DNA from: Sipunculus nudus
Lineage: Eukaryota > Annelida > Sipuncula > Golfingiida > Sipunculidae
DNA length: 64,000 nt
Direction: 5' to 3'
NCBI GenBank assembly: GCA_026874595.1
Contig: CM049318.1
Location: forward strand, 42,884,456 to 42,948,455
In this document: piece after piece, positions 14,284 to 26,198 of the stretch
How the letters are laid out: every line of letters begins with the position of its first letter
Numbering within the stretch: the stretch's first letter is position 1
Notes under the pieces: model-generated
What the model was told of the DNA's origin: nothing
Databases searched by the model: none
Seen by the model: only the letters and a program-made list of their open reading frames with translations
Made by a program: the position numbers and the translations under genes

Positions 14284-17200
14284 TTAATGTTGGACATAAT
14301 CTCCAGACCGTAACCAGGTTGGAGGCCGTCTTATTCGGTCTGATCGCCTGGGCCTGGGGCGATCATCCCCCAATTGGGAATTATCTGTAGTAACATGTGG
14401 TAAGTTTGCATTAGTTTCCTCACTCAATTCTTGATTTTCAACTAGATCTGTTAAAGATTCATAAACTTCAGGGATTGGTATGGCACTGTCATCAGTTTCT
14501 GTTATTCTTACAGGTGATGCATCCCGAACTGGAAAATCGGGACTGAATGGTCCTTCACCTTCGGGACTGGAAGTGGAAGGTGCAATTTCCGAACTAGGAG
14601 TGGAAAGTGGGAGCTTTTCTTCCTGATCTACGTGGATCAAAGGAATATTAACAGGAACTGACAATGGAGTGAAGACATAATCATCAGCATCCTCATCCGG
14701 ACTTTCAATATCACTGGAGGATTCTACATCAACTATTTTGTGATCAGGTTTTTGCTTTTGGGTACATTTTGATGCATTAGAGTCAGTAACTGGGGGATTA
14801 AAGGGGAGATTGTTAATACAGAGAAGTAGATTACGATGAAGCGTGCGTATGCCACCCGTTGCTCCTTCCCTCTGCACCCTATAAACTGGAATATCCCCGT
14901 TTGGTTGTCCTACAACAGTGTATATAGGAGTTTCCCACACATCAGCGAGTTTTTGTTTACCAGTTACATGGAGGTTACGGACTAAGACTTTGTCTCCCAC
15001 TTGAAGGGACGTGCCTTTAATCTTACGATCATAGCGCATTTTATGGCGTTGCTGGGCCAAAGAAGAGTTGTTCTGTGCCATTTTATAAGCATCTGATAGA
15101 GTATCCGCTAAGGACTGCACATATTTTGAGTAATCTGTGGCTGCTTGCTTATCCTCTTGATCTAAACCCAGAATTATGTCTATTGGCAGTTTGGGATGGC
15201 GACCATACATGAGAAAGAAGGGGGAGAACCCGGTTGTCTCATGTTGTGTGCAATTATAAGCATGGGTCAGAGCATTTAGGTGTATTTTCCAATTGGATTT
15301 ACCTTCTGGCTCTAAGCAGCCGAGCATATTCAGGAGAGTGCGGTTAAAACGCTCGCACTGACCATTCCCCATTGGATGATAAGGGGTAGTTCGACACTTG
15401 GAAATTCCAGCTAAACTACATAGTTCCTTGATCAGTTTGCTCTCGAAATTTCTGCCTTGATCAGATAATATTCTCTGGGGAAAACCATAGTGGCATATAA
15501 ATTGATCAAATAATAATTGGGCTGTCGGTTTGGCCTGTTGAGTTTTACAGGGAAAAGCCCTGGCATATTTTGTGAAATGATCTGTCACTACAAGGATGTT
15601 TTCTATGTTACCTTTGCAAGGTTCTACTGATAAGAAATCTACACAAAGTAACTCCAAAGGTGCAGTGGAAGAGATATTGATAAGGGGAGCTCTTTGATTG
15701 GTAGGTGTCTTTCTCCTGACACATCTTGGACAGCAAGAAACGTATTGGATAATGTCTTTTGACATTTTTGGCCAGAAATACCGATCCTGGACTAGTTTAG
15801 TAGTTCTGGTTTGGCCCATGTGCCCCATTAGATCATGTAAACCATGGAGAGCTACACTACGCAGAGATTCAGGCAATACGACCTGGTATGTTAGCTGATG
15901 ATTTACGGTTCTCTTGCGACATAGTATATTCTGCTGTAAAACAAATTGCTTAGCTCGACTCTGGTATATACGCCAGTTGGAATCCGGTGATGGTTTCCTG
16001 GTTATTTTCGGTTGATGTCCTGCTTCTAAGCTTTGAATTATTTGTTTGAGGATGGGGTCTTCAAGTTGTTTGTCTCTGATATTAATTGGGGTCTGTGGAA
16101 GGTTGTCTGAACAAGCGCACTGATCAGCAGGTGCAGGTGTGTGTTGTAAGCCAATAAAATAAGGCAATTGGTAGTTACAGATAGCATTTACGGTTTCGGT
16201 GGAGAGATGGACTATCTCCTGACCAGGGGACCTTGATAACGCATCAGCATCTATGTTAACCTGACCTGAACGGTATTTAATATCAAAATTGAAGTTTGCC
16301 AGTTCAGCAATCCACCGCTGTCCTGTGGCATCAAGCCTGGCTGAAGAAAGGACATAACACAATGGGTTATTGTCAGTTCTGACAGTAAATGTGCCACCAT
16401 AAAGATAGTCTTTAAATTTCTCTGTGACAGCCCACTTTAAAGCCAGAAATTCTAGCTTGTGGGCTGGATAATTAGCTTCTGAGGGTCTAAGGCTTCGGCT
16501 GGCGTAGGCAATGGGATGTAGTTTACCCTCTTGTTCCTGATATAGGATAGCACCTAGACCTGATTTGCTAGCGTCCGTGTGCAGGACAAATGGCTTAGTA
16601 AAATTGGCAAACGCCAATACAGGGGTTTGGCACAATAAGTTTTTAATCTTATCAAATGCCTCCTGTTGTTTTGTACCCCATGTAATGGATGTGGCTTTAG
16701 GTGTGTACTTACCAGGTTTACCTTTCTTTTTGGGCGAGACTCCCTTCAGGAGGTCATGGAGGGGGCGTGCTACTTGGGCAAAATGAGGGATAAACTTACG
16801 GTAAAAACTAGCGAAACCTAGGAACCGTCTAACCTCTGTCAATGTACTTGGTGTAGGCCACTGTTTTACTGCATCTACCTTGGCAGGGTCTGCGTGGATG
16901 CCATCAGCTGAAACCACATGGCCTAGATAACTGACTTTTGTCTGAAAGAAATGACACTTGCTCGGTTTTAGCTTTAAACCAGCATTTTTGAGGCGTTGAA
17001 ATACAGCCTCCAGCCGTTCAAGATGCTCCTCAAAAGTTGAGCTATAGACTATGATGTCATCCAAATAAAGGAGACATTGTGATAAATGCAAATCACCCAT
17101 AGTTTTCTGCATTAAGCGCTGGAAGACGGCTGGCGCGTTCACCAGACCGAAGGGCATCGTATTAAACTCGAAAAACCCTAAAGGACCGGCTGTAAATGCG

Positions 17201-18518
17201 GTCTTATGCTTGTCTTCTTCCTCCACCTCCACTTGCCAGTACCCGGCTTTGAGGTCAAGAGAGGAAAAGAATTTACTGCCTACAAGTGAATCTAAAGTGT
17301 CATCGATGCGAGGCAGAGAATGCGCATCACGGACAGTACGGGCATTCAGCTTCCGATAGTCCACGCAAAATCTTAGTTTACCATCAGGCTTACGGACGAG
17401 GACTATTGCTGACGCGAATGGACTCGAACTTTCACGAATGACACCTGCCTCGAGCATTTCATTAAGATGACACCTAACTTCTTCATAAAGATTAGGAGGA
17501 ATTCGTCGATACGACTCTCTGAAGGGCGTTTCATCTGTTAAGACTATCCGGTGTTTTATCATATCGGTCTTGCCGATGTCTATTTCATCAATAGAAAAGA
17601 TAGAGGTCCAAGTATTTAAAAGACTTAAAACTTTGTGACGCTCTTTCTCAGACAATGAGGTACCGATGTTAAATTGGTCTAGTACACCTGCAGGGCTTGT
17701 ACTCTGACTGAATGAAGGTATGACCGAGGCCACCTGGAGGGAACAAAGTAAGGCTTTTGCCGGAACGGTAATTGGGCTGGAGGTCAAATTAGATACTTTA
17801 ACGTCAACCCGTTTACTGGTTTTGTTCCTCAAGTTAACTTCCATAAGAATTGGGTCTAACACCAGTCCTGCGGGTAGCTGACCCTCAGGCTCAGTCACAA
17901 TAGTGGTTTTACCAAACGTACATGTTCTTGTTACCCCTGGTATGAAGTAGCTATGATTGGGTGGTACAAGGACTTGTTTATTGCTAAACACCCTCCCGAG
18001 AGGTTTGGAAGTAGAACCGTTAAAGAGACAATTGTTTCTACACGCTAAACGCCAGGGATCAGATAAGCCAGCTGTTTGGATAAATCTGGGTCCCTTGAGT
18101 GCCCTTAGGTGTCTGACGCACGGCTTGATAATGTTTTGGCCAATTACAAAGGGGGTATTTAGATTGAAGCTAGTGTTCTTGACAAGGAGGACTGGAGTGG
18201 GGAAAACTGTATCCTTCAAAACCGATGGAAAGTTAAGATCCAACTCAACAATACCTAAATAGTCTAGCCTACCGCCACCAGCTACCTCAATCTCCAATAC
18301 CTGGTCCACAGGCAATATAGAACAAGAAGCTAGGTGTTTGTTATAAAACCACTCGGCAACCGTGGAAATGGCCGAACCAGAGTCAAGTAACCCAGTAGAG
18401 GAATTACCATTGGCTATGAGCTTTACCTGGTCGACATTGCCTACCAGTTCTACAGGAATCTTAGCAGGGACACGTCTCTCGCCTGCAACCCCCCACCGTC
18501 TGTTGCAGGCGGACTTCA
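14284..18518 (-). CDS. pol: Pol polyprotein (protease, RT, RNase H, integrase)
   Basis: Minus-strand frame in the -1 frame relative to gag, with no ATG near its start, so it is expected as a Gag-Pol frameshift product. The aspartic protease motif DSG lies at 18384-18376. Numbering from the codon at 18315 (1343 residues to the stop): reverse transcriptase about 285-460 with the first catalytic Asp in SSLDLKAGYW and YLDD at 417-420; RNase H about 570-695 with Asp in HTDASKSG and the TDNNP motif; integrase with zinc-binding H827, H832, C862 and C865 and catalytic D893, D952 and E988 (35 residues between the last two); and a C-terminal beta-module around 1103-1165. The tail is acidic and then ends in a basic RRSDRIRRPP stretch, common in this family. 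No stops or frameshifts were seen. The product would copy element RNA into cDNA and integrate it. The family call is firm; the lineage within Ty3/gypsy is not assigned. Confidence 0.95.
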
Positions 18519-18525
18519 GTTTAAA
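18480..18525 (-). promoter_or_regulatory. -1 programmed ribosomal frameshift signal at the gag-pol junction
   Basis: On the minus strand the heptamer T TTA AAC (18525-18519) is in the gag zero frame and is followed at once by the gag stop TGA (18518-18516). After a 7-nt spacer (18518-18512) comes a perfect 10-bp stem, CGCCTGCAAC (18511-18502) pairing with GTTGCAGGCG (18489-18480), with a 12-nt loop. Slippage by -1 enters the open pol frame at CTG AAG. Heptamer, spacer and stem all fit the known rules for -1 frameshifting. Confidence 0.85.
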
Positions 18526-19751
18526 GGCCGGCCGTTCACATCCCTACGGGCCACACAATCACGCAGGAGATGGTTGTTTCGTTTGCATCTGCTACAAAAT
18601 AAGCGATTTTGACCAGCAGTGCTACTCTGATCTTGGTTAGGATTGGTGCCTGAGGGAGATTTACTGGGGTAAGTAGCCTTTCCTTCTAGTTTACTTAAAC
18701 GTGCCTCTAAGCCTTCCATTTTTCTTAGTACCGTGTCTACAGCTTGGGCTAAATCAGGGTTTGTTTGCTGTTGCAGGGGCAATTTACCCTTTCCAGGCTG
18801 GGTTGGATGGGAAACCCGGACGGACGAATGGCCAGGAGTATATTCCGCCTCCAGTTCCCTAGCACAACTAAATAATTCATCGAACGACTTTCCTGTTCGC
18901 AGAATAACCCGTAAGGCTTCTTTTACTTTAACATAACTTGGGTGGAGTCCATACCAAAACCTGGATCTCAAGCTATGCTCTGCTTCCGTGGGGGTGATCA
19001 AATCTCTGCCTTTAAGGGAATGGAGTAACTTTTGGAGTCTGCAGCCCCACTGAACTATGTTTTCCCCCGGACCTTGTTGAGCTCCATAGTATTGTTCCCG
19101 GAGAAGATTATAATCTACAACATCCCCAAACATTAGGTCGAATTGATGGAGCAAATCAGAAACCTTTATTCCTGGTTCTGAGCATAATAAAATTTCTGCT
19201 GCAGTGCCCCTGAGTGACAAGCGGACTACCTCTTCCACTTCGCTCTTATGATAACTAGGGTTATCCAGCAGGCACTGGACTTGAAACCGCCACTGGCTAT
19301 ACGATATGTCTTTCCCAGGATCCCCAGAGAAGGTGGGTAATCGGGGGCGCTGACTAACTGTGTACAGAGGGGCAGGAGGAGCTTGTCTGCTAGGCACTCG
19401 ACCTTCCAGTTTTGTTTGCAGTTTAGCCAAGTTATCAGAGCTTAAGGAATCTAAGAAATGCTCAAGAGGGTCAGGATCAGGGTCAAGCAACGCTTTGATC
19501 TTAGGCTCATCAGTCTCTTTTGCTGGAGCCAACAAAAGTTGCACTGGTTCCTTTAGGGCTGACAACTTAATAGAACTCAATGATTCTATGGCCGTGGGGA
19601 CACTAGAGGGAGAGGCGTACACGATGAACAATTTGTCAGTAGAAATCAAAATGGATTCCACCGTGCCGACCGTACCGAAGTGCCCCTCGAGTTGTGACTG
19701 CTTCACATCCTTTGGTACGGACCTAACTACTACGGTGCGAGTGTACTTCAT
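18516..19751 (-). CDS. gag: Gag structural polyprotein of the retrotransposon
   Basis: 411 residues starting at an ATG at 19751. Residues about 5-60 (TVVVRSVPKDV, then GTVGTVESILI and KLFIVYASPSS) have the spacing and hydrophobic pattern of an RNA-recognition-motif-like fold, as known at the N-terminus of PNMA-type Gags. A capsid-like part at about 137-300 starts LPTFSGDP and contains RLSLRGTAAEIL and the LLHQFDLMFGD motif, also like Ty3/gypsy and PNMA Gag. A short coiled-coil stretch lies at about 334-357. A single CCHC zinc knuckle (C386, C389, H394, C399) gives RNA binding near the C-terminus. It would form the particle that packages element RNA. The stop codon overlaps the frameshift cassette that feeds pol. 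Confidence 0.92.
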   Translation of the reverse strand: MKYTRTVVVRSVPKDVKQSQLEGHFGTVGTVESILISTDKLFIVYASPSSVPTAIESLSSIKLSALKEPVQLLLAPAKETDEPKIKALLDPDPDPLEHFLDSLSSDNLAKLQTKLEGRVPSRQAPPAPLYTVSQRPRLPTFSGDPGKDISYSQWRFQVQCLLDNPSYHKSEVEEVVRLSLRGTAAEILLCSEPGIKVSDLLHQFDLMFGDVVDYNLLREQYYGAQQGPGENIVQWGCRLQKLLHSLKGRDLITPTEAEHSLRSRFWYGLHPSYVKVKEALRVILRTGKSFDELFSCARELEAEYTPGHSSVRVSHPTQPGKGKLPLQQQTNPDLAQAVDTVLRKMEGLEARLSKLEGKATYPSKSPSGTNPNQDQSSTAGQNRLFCSRCKRNNHLLRDCVARRDVNGRPLN

Positions 19752-20756
19752 GGTAAGTGAATTTAAATGATACTAAAGGATACCTAGTCCTAAGAAGCTA
19801 AATTACAAAAATGTATCTGAATCTATGGGAAACAGATTCAACTAACATCTATCTATACCCCTACAGATGATACAAAAAAGTCTTACCTGTCTGAACTTAC
19901 CGCACTGGTAGTGGCAGGCAGACAAGGAAAGGTAAGGATACTTTTCCTCACCTTCTCTCATACACTTAAATGTAAATTACACTTAAACAGTCGCTACAAA
20001 TTAAGCAATCATTACTAGTTAGCAGTTTAACAAGGGCGTTATAATAGAAGCAAAGAATCTTAGCAATCTTGCTGCAATCAACCAAAATATATATGCCTGG
20101 TGTAAGCTTACTGCAGAAAAAAAAATATCCATCTAACCATTACAAATCTATGCCTGTTGCATAACCATAAAAAGTCTGGATATCCATTAATAAATAAATA
20201 GTTTACCTTTAATATAATTATATATTATAATTAAATTATATTATTATAATTAAATGCCTGAATCCTATATGTCACTTTACGCCACCCAAAAAAAAGGATG
20301 AAACATTTTAATATGCACTGTCCTTGCAGATGTCCATTGTGCTCTCACAAGCACGGAAAAAAATACCACTCCTTCACACACTGGCTATTAACGGGTCCCT
20401 AGTCCACTGATTCCATGCAGAGGTCAGTCCGGAACAGGACACCAGGCCGGCCCTTTAGCGCCCTGCGAACAGTCCATGCCACAGCACCTAGGAACCAACA
20501 AGCACAGGCAGAAAGCGACGGTGCGGTGGGTGATCACCAGAAAAGGGAAGACATCCGTCAGTTGGTATGTAACCAACGTTCAGTCCTCAAAACACAGGAA
20601 AAGTCCAAAAACACGACAACATAGGCCGTCTTGGCGAAACCATCCGCCAGCAAGGGAAACAGGACATACAGGTCAACCCGTCCACTCCATCCAGGTGTTC
20701 CATCAATCGCATCTTATCCTGCAGGCTGCGCCATTTTGTGGCACCCAACGTGGGGC
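19752..20756 (-). other. Untranslated leader between the 5' LTR and gag
   Basis: About 1 kb in element sense from the inner LTR edge to the gag ATG. It holds AT-rich palindromic sequence near 20215-20255, several short frames on both strands that do not match gag, and a GC-richer part at 20400-20740 next to the LTR. It is expected to contain the packaging signal, but none can be pinned down by eye. Confidence 0.6.
20739..20756 (+). other. tRNA-Lys-type primer-binding-like sequence in reverse orientation
   Basis: The plus strand reads TGGCACCCAACGTGGGGC, one mismatch from TGGCGCCCAACGTGGGGC, the 18-nt complement of the tRNA-Lys(CUU) 3' end. It lies where the element's primer-binding site should be, touching the inner edge of the 5' LTR, but gag and pol run on the minus strand, so the orientation is wrong for priming this element. 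In element sense the same place also offers TGGCCCCACG, which starts with the TGG expected of any such site but fits no common tRNA that I know. Confidence 0.6.
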
Positions 20757-20797
20757 CAGGTTCAATAATCAAGACGGATGCGAGGTGAGGATTTATT

Positions 20798-20877
20798 CTG
20801 GAAGAAGATACAGGTACAGGCAATCAGTCGGCTGGTTGCCAACAGCAAGGTTTGAGCAGAACTCACGAGGCTGCCCC
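20798..20877. repeat. 80-bp direct duplication, right LTR, copy A
   Basis: Same sequence as 11302-11381, with the ACTCACG variant. Confidence 0.9.
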
Positions 20878-23373
20878 AGTATACACTTATATTTCATATA
20901 CTGTACATAGCCAATATCTCTTTTATCACAGAATACGTTATAAAGATAACAAAAATATTATAATAATAAACATCCAGATATTTAAATGTAACCACATGAC
21001 AATTTACCATATTTTTTTATATACTATTGACAGTAAAGAACACTGTCTACCATGAAGTGGATAATGGTTATCAGGGTAATCAAGAACATGATCTGTTATC
21101 CTGTTTCTATATACTATAAAGAAAAGAAAATAGTTTAAGCTACACATAGATTTCGTATACATATATTTCTCTTAAATCCACAGACTTAACATATTAAATG
21201 CATACGTTTATGGGCATGTGGCCATCTCATAACTGTGATAATCAGTTTATGTCACCTGATCAACGTACATTGGACAATATTCTTACATTGGCCTGTTCAC
21301 TAACCTATTTCTTGACAATTAAAGGATTTACATTGAGAACAACTGAGCAACTATAAGTGGTATATATTTACGTGTGAATAAAACTTTATAATGCTGAGAA
21401 AAGAACGAATATGAGTGCTTGTGTGGATGTTGGATAGTGGGTGTGTTAGGAGAGCGTCTCTTAAATGCAATCACTTAAGGCGTATACTACTCTAATCTAC
21501 TACCCCAAATCGTGATGCTACCTGACACTTAAGAGGATCATAATAATATAAGATTTACTTTACAAATAAAATAAATTCCTGGTCTAGCACGATAGAATAA
21601 TGGATGGTAGGTTTATCAGAGTACTGCTTTTACGAACGGTTTTGAGGTTATCAAACACCTGAAATTAGGCGGGTATTTTGTATTATGAAATGCAGAGCGC
21701 GGAGGAATCTTACTAAAATTTGATTGTTCAAAAGGATATATATCTGTTCAAAAGGATAAACATCTGGAAAAGTTGATCTGTGAAAGAGTGGAATATGCAT
21801 AAAAACTACACAAATTGACTGGAGGCGGAAATCTAAGGAGAGACCGGGGTTCTGTACTCAAGACTCTACAATGCACTATTTTGTATGCGGAAGGTAAACA
21901 AACGGCAACAGCAAACTGGGAGAAAGTCCCCAAGCGCTATGGCGGTAATCGTGTGGTAAGTTAGTTTTCGGAACTTTCTTGAAAATTGACTGTCATCTGA
22001 TGATACCAGAAAATGATTTTAAGATAATATATTATTATGCTGTATTTTTAAGTTTTCCCCGACGATCTTAAATTATAAGAAAAATCGATTGAAAAGAAGT
22101 TTTTCATCTATTGAATGAGAAACTGTTTAGCACGCACGTCTGGTTAAATGTTAGGAGAACAGCACGTCTATGCTATTATCCATACCTTAAACTTTGTAAT
22201 GCTTAATAAATAATAATATTGATGACAGTCGTGTTTATAATTATGTCCCGTTTCTAAGGTATGGAAGTTTGTTTTGATGGTTAGTTCATCTGAGACGCCA
22301 GGTGGCAGCACAGGCCTAAGTGGGACTGTGGAAACTAGTTTACCTCAGGCGGCCAGATGGCAGCACCAGCACCCGGGTTCATATACACGGTCAACATGGA
22401 TTTTACGTCTAGCACGGAAATAAAGTGGGAACATGTGCCACTATTAAGCTTACTTTAGAGTAAGCATTTTTGCGTTATTAAATAATTACCCAGTTATGAA
22501 ATAGTCTGATAACAGCTTTATGCTGCTGTTAACTCTTCATATTAAATCTTCATAATTATCAATGTTTTGGAAGAAATTTTACATGAAACATTTACTGATA
22601 TTTAATTAGTAGTAACTTTTTGAAGTGGCAGCTCCGATTGGCTATTCAGAACAACTTATATGAACCATCCTTAATAATAATTGTATTTATTTTTTTTTTG
22701 GGAGAAATTTGCCTGCCTTTCATGTATATCTAAGATACATCCCATGTGCAAAGAGCGGAGATTACAGAGTGCATAAATAATGCTTTCTCTTTGAACGGCC
22801 TGGTGGCGGCATCGATTTAGACCGAAGCATTTAGATAAAATAAGATTTTACCTTTTCTCACTACAAATGCAGTATGAAATATGAAAAGTATTTTAGTTTA
22901 ATTATTTTTTTATATAGGGCAGTAATCTTAGCCCTATTACTACTTAAAGAGTACTACTTGCGGTCAAAATAATTCCTGGAGTGAACGACTGGCGATGTAC
23001 CGACTAAAGTGGACACCAAAGATATTCTTGAAGTTGGGGGGGGGGGGGGTTTAGACGAGAGGCGTGCCTAGTCTGCCGTTCTACTGGTCCGAAATAGGGC
23101 ATTTCAGGAAAATTAGACTAGACTGGAGGCTGTATACTTTGCAGTTGACCATATTCTATACAAATGTACCCAACAGAGAAAATACAATATATTCGGATGG
23201 AACAGACAGGAAGGTTTATATATGAATGAGCAAATATATGGGAAATGCATGGTGGGCCATAAATCTATTGGGACAGAACGAACGTTTGGGTTTCTTATTA
23301 GTACTAAAATAATCATACATTTTTACATGCATTTCAGAATATAACTGACGGGGACAAAAAATAAGGTTCCTAC
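20878..23373. mobile_element. 2.5-kb segment inside the right LTR between 80-bp duplications
   Basis: This is the counterpart of 11382-13874, with the same ends. Small frames (21748-21933, 23113-23500) are the same as in the left copy and are not convincing genes. Confidence 0.65.
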
Positions 23374-23453
23374 CTGGAAGAAGATACAGGTACAGGCAAT
23401 CAGTCGGCTGGTTGCCAACAGCAAGGTTTGAGCAGAACTGACGAGGCTGCCCC
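23374..23453. repeat. 80-bp direct duplication, right LTR, copy B
   Basis: Same as 13875-13954, with the ACTGACG variant. The A/B difference is kept in both LTRs, so it predates the last transposition. Confidence 0.9.
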
Positions 23454-23698
23454 AAGACATCGTGGTCATTACGGGCTGTCATGCCTCGTTGCCCAAACAC
23501 CGAAAACCGGTCCTGACAAAACTATATTCTTACAACAGGTTTTGCCGGCCACGCAGGCCATGCCATGCCATGCCAGGGCAACAGGTGGTTGACCCTTGAC
23601 CTAAAGGAACCTGTCTTGTCGGTCACTTTGGAATGAAAGACAAAATGAAAAAAAAAGAAAAAAAAAAAAAACATGGGACTATATTACCCCGTGTTACA

Positions 23699-24115
23699 CT
23701 AGCATGAACATCAGACCGCGTGATTAGTATACTAGCATAAACATGAGACCGTGTTGTTAGTATACTAGCATGAACATCAGATCGCGTGATTAGTATACTA
23801 GCATGAACATCAGACCGCGTGATTAGTATACTAGCATGAACATGAGACCGTGTTGTTAGTATACTAGCATGAACATCAGATCGCGTGATTAGTATACTAG
23901 CATGAACCTCAGACCGCGTGATTAGTATACTAGCATGAACATCAGACCGCGTGATTAGTATACTAGCATGAACAAGAGACCGTGTAGTGAGTATACTAGC
24001 ATGAACATCAGACCATGTGATTAGTATACATAGCATGGACATGAGACCGTGTAGTTAGTATACATAGCATGAATATGAGACCGCGTGATCAGTATACTTT
24101 CATGAACATAAGATG
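23699..24115. repeat. 33-bp satellite resuming right of the retrotransposon
   Basis: The same CGCGTGATTAG and CGTGTAGTTAG subtypes as left of the element, starting mid-unit at CTAGCATGAAC. It ends with diverged units (CATGAACATAAGATGAACTTAAG) before the transposon-like segment. Confidence 0.93.
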
Positions 24116-24388
24116 AACTTAAGACCGCCTAATTAATATACATATACTTAAATAAAAAAAAATAGATTACAACACGAAGTTTGGATCTGCAACGAATTGA
24201 TATTTTATACCTACAGATTTCTTGTAGAATACAAACCTTCCAGCAAATAATGTAATTTTCCATTTTCACTTGTCTAGTAGTAAAAAAGTTCGGACCCCGC
24301 CCCCCCTTTTTTACCCCAAAACAACCATTTTTAAAGGGTTTTAGACGAAATTTTGTGGCCTGGACCCCCCCCCCTTTTCCGGACCTGA
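24116..24388. repeat. Transposon-like segment, super-repeat copy 1
   Basis: Non-satellite DNA with poly-A, then ACACGAAGTTTGGATCTGC, a poly-C run near 24297 and GGACCCCCCCCCC ending in CCGGACCTGATTACC. It recurs near 25020-25288 and, shortened, at 25975-26135. Confidence 0.8.
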
Positions 24389-25288
24389 TTACCGTGTGAT
24401 TAGTATACTAGCAGGAACATCAGACCGTGTAGTTAGTATACTAGCATGAACATCAGATCGCGTGATAAGTATTCTAGCATGATCAGACCGTGTAGTTAGT
24501 ATACTAGCATGAACCTCAGATCGCGTGATTAGTATACTAGCATGAACATAAGACCGTGTAGTTAGTATACTAGCATGAATATCAGACCGCGTGATTAGTA
24601 TACATAGCATGAACATGAGACCGTGTAGTTAGTATACATAGCATGAACATCAGACCGCGTGATTAGTATACTAGCATGAACATGAGTCCGTGTTGTTAGT
24701 ATACTAGCATGAACATCAGATCGCGTGATTAGTATACTAGCATGAACATCAGACCGTGAAGTAAGTATACTAGCATGAACATCAGATCGCGTGATTAGTA
24801 TACTAGCATGAACCTCAGACCGCGTGATTAGTATACTAGCATGAACATCAGACCGCGTGATTAGTATACTAGCATGAACAAGAGACCGTGTAGTGAGTAT
24901 ACTAGCATGAACATCAGACCGTGTGATTAGTATACATAGCATGGACATGAGACCGTGTAGTTAGTATACATAGCATGAATATGAGACCGCGTGATCAGTA
25001 TACTATCATGAACATAAGATGAACTTAAGACCGCCTAATTAATATACATATACTTAAATAAAAAAAATAGATTACAACACGAAGTTTGGATCTGCAACGA
25101 ATTGATATTTTATACCTATAGTTTTCTTGTAGAATACAAACCTTCCAGCAAATAATGTAATTTTCCATTTTCACTTGTCTAGTAGTAAAAAAGTTCGGAC
25201 CCCCCCCCCCTTTTTTCCCCAAAACAACCATTTTTAAAGGGTTTTAGACGAAATTTTGTGGCCTGGACCCCCCCTTTTCCGGACCTGA
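24389..25288. repeat. 900-bp super-repeat copy 2 (satellite plus transposon-like segment)
   Basis: It starts at CGTGTGATTAGTATACTAGC just after CCGGACCTGATTAC and repeats at 25289 with very few changes. The first two thirds are 33-bp satellite; the rest is the poly-A to poly-C segment. Confidence 0.85.
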
Positions 25289-26135
25289 TTACCGTGTGAT
25301 TAGTATACTAGCAGGAACATCAGACCGTGTAGTTAGTATACTAGCATGAACATCAGATCGCGTGATAAGTATTCTAGCATGATCAGACCGTGTAGTTAGT
25401 ATACTAGCATGAACCTCAGATCGCGTGATTAGTATACTAGCATGAACATAAGACCGTGTAGTTAGTATACTAGCATGAACATCAGACCGCGTGATTAGTA
25501 TAAATAGCATGAACATGAGACCGTGTAGTTAGTATACATAGCATGAACATCAGACCGCGTGATTAGTATACTAGCATGAACATCAGACCGCGTGATTAGT
25601 ATACTAGCATGAACATGAGTCCGTGTTGTTAGTATACTAGCATGAACATCAGATCGCGTGATTAGTATACTAGCATGAACATCAGACCGTGAAGTTAGTA
25701 TACTAGCATGAACATCAGATCGCGTGATTAGTATACTTGCATGAACATCAGACCGCGTGATTAGTATACTAGCATGAACAAGAGACCGTGTAGTGAGTAT
25801 ACTAGCATGAACATCAGACCGTGTGATTAGTATACATAGCATGGACATGAGACCGTGTAGTTAGTATACTAGCATGAACATGAGACCGGGTAGTTAGTAT
25901 ACATAGCATGAATATGAGACCGCGTGATCAGTATACTATCATGAACATAAGATGAACTTAAGACCGCCTAATTAATATACATATACTTATATATTCCATT
26001 TTCACTTGTCTAGTAGTAAAAAAGTTCGGACCCCCCCCCCCCCCCTTTTTTTCCCCCAAAACAACCATTTTTAAAGGGTTTTAGACGAAATTTTGTGGCC
26101 TGGACCCCCCCTTTTCCGGACCTGATTACCTTTTT
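25289..26135. repeat. Super-repeat copy 3, internally deleted
   Basis: The satellite part matches copy 2. The non-satellite part lacks roughly 120 bases between the AT-rich ATACATATACTTA and CCATTTTCACTTGTC. A poly-C tract of about 17 follows at 26031. Confidence 0.85.
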
Positions 26136-26198
26136 TATGATTTTCAATAGTCCTCATGGGTTGGACCCCCCTTTTCCTGAATCCTGGATCCGCCACTG
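26136..26198 (-). mobile_element. Possible DNA-transposon terminus
   Basis: It ends with TCCTGGATCCGCCACTG, which read on the minus strand is CAGTGGCGGATCCAGGA, the look of a transposon terminal repeat. Inward from it come GGGGGGTCC repeats like those in the 900-bp super-repeats, suggesting the satellite block grew inside or next to such an element. No partner terminus was found in the window. Confidence 0.4.

Larger units (their letters stand above)
11261..23698 (-). mobile_element. Complete Ty3/gypsy-type LTR retrotransposon
   Basis: This is a 12.4-kb element read on the minus strand. In element order it has the 5' LTR (20757-23698), a leader of about 1 kb, gag (19751-18516), pol (about 18518-14284), a purine tract (14210-14199) and the 3' LTR (14198-11261). 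The order of domains in Pol (protease, reverse transcriptase, RNase H, integrase) is that of the Metaviridae (Ty3/gypsy). No env frame was seen. The long open gag and pol and the near-identical LTRs indicate a recent insertion that may be competent. It sits inside the 33-bp satellite, which resumes at 23699. No clear target-site duplication is visible. Confidence 0.93.
20757..23698 (-). repeat. 5' LTR of the retrotransposon (right copy, 2942 bp)
   Basis: Near-identical to 11261-14198, with the same internal organisation. It should carry the promoter for element RNA; no TATA box was assigned with confidence. The AATAAA signal in element sense is at 20797-20792. It starts at TGTAACA (23698) directly against satellite DNA. 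Confidence 0.9.
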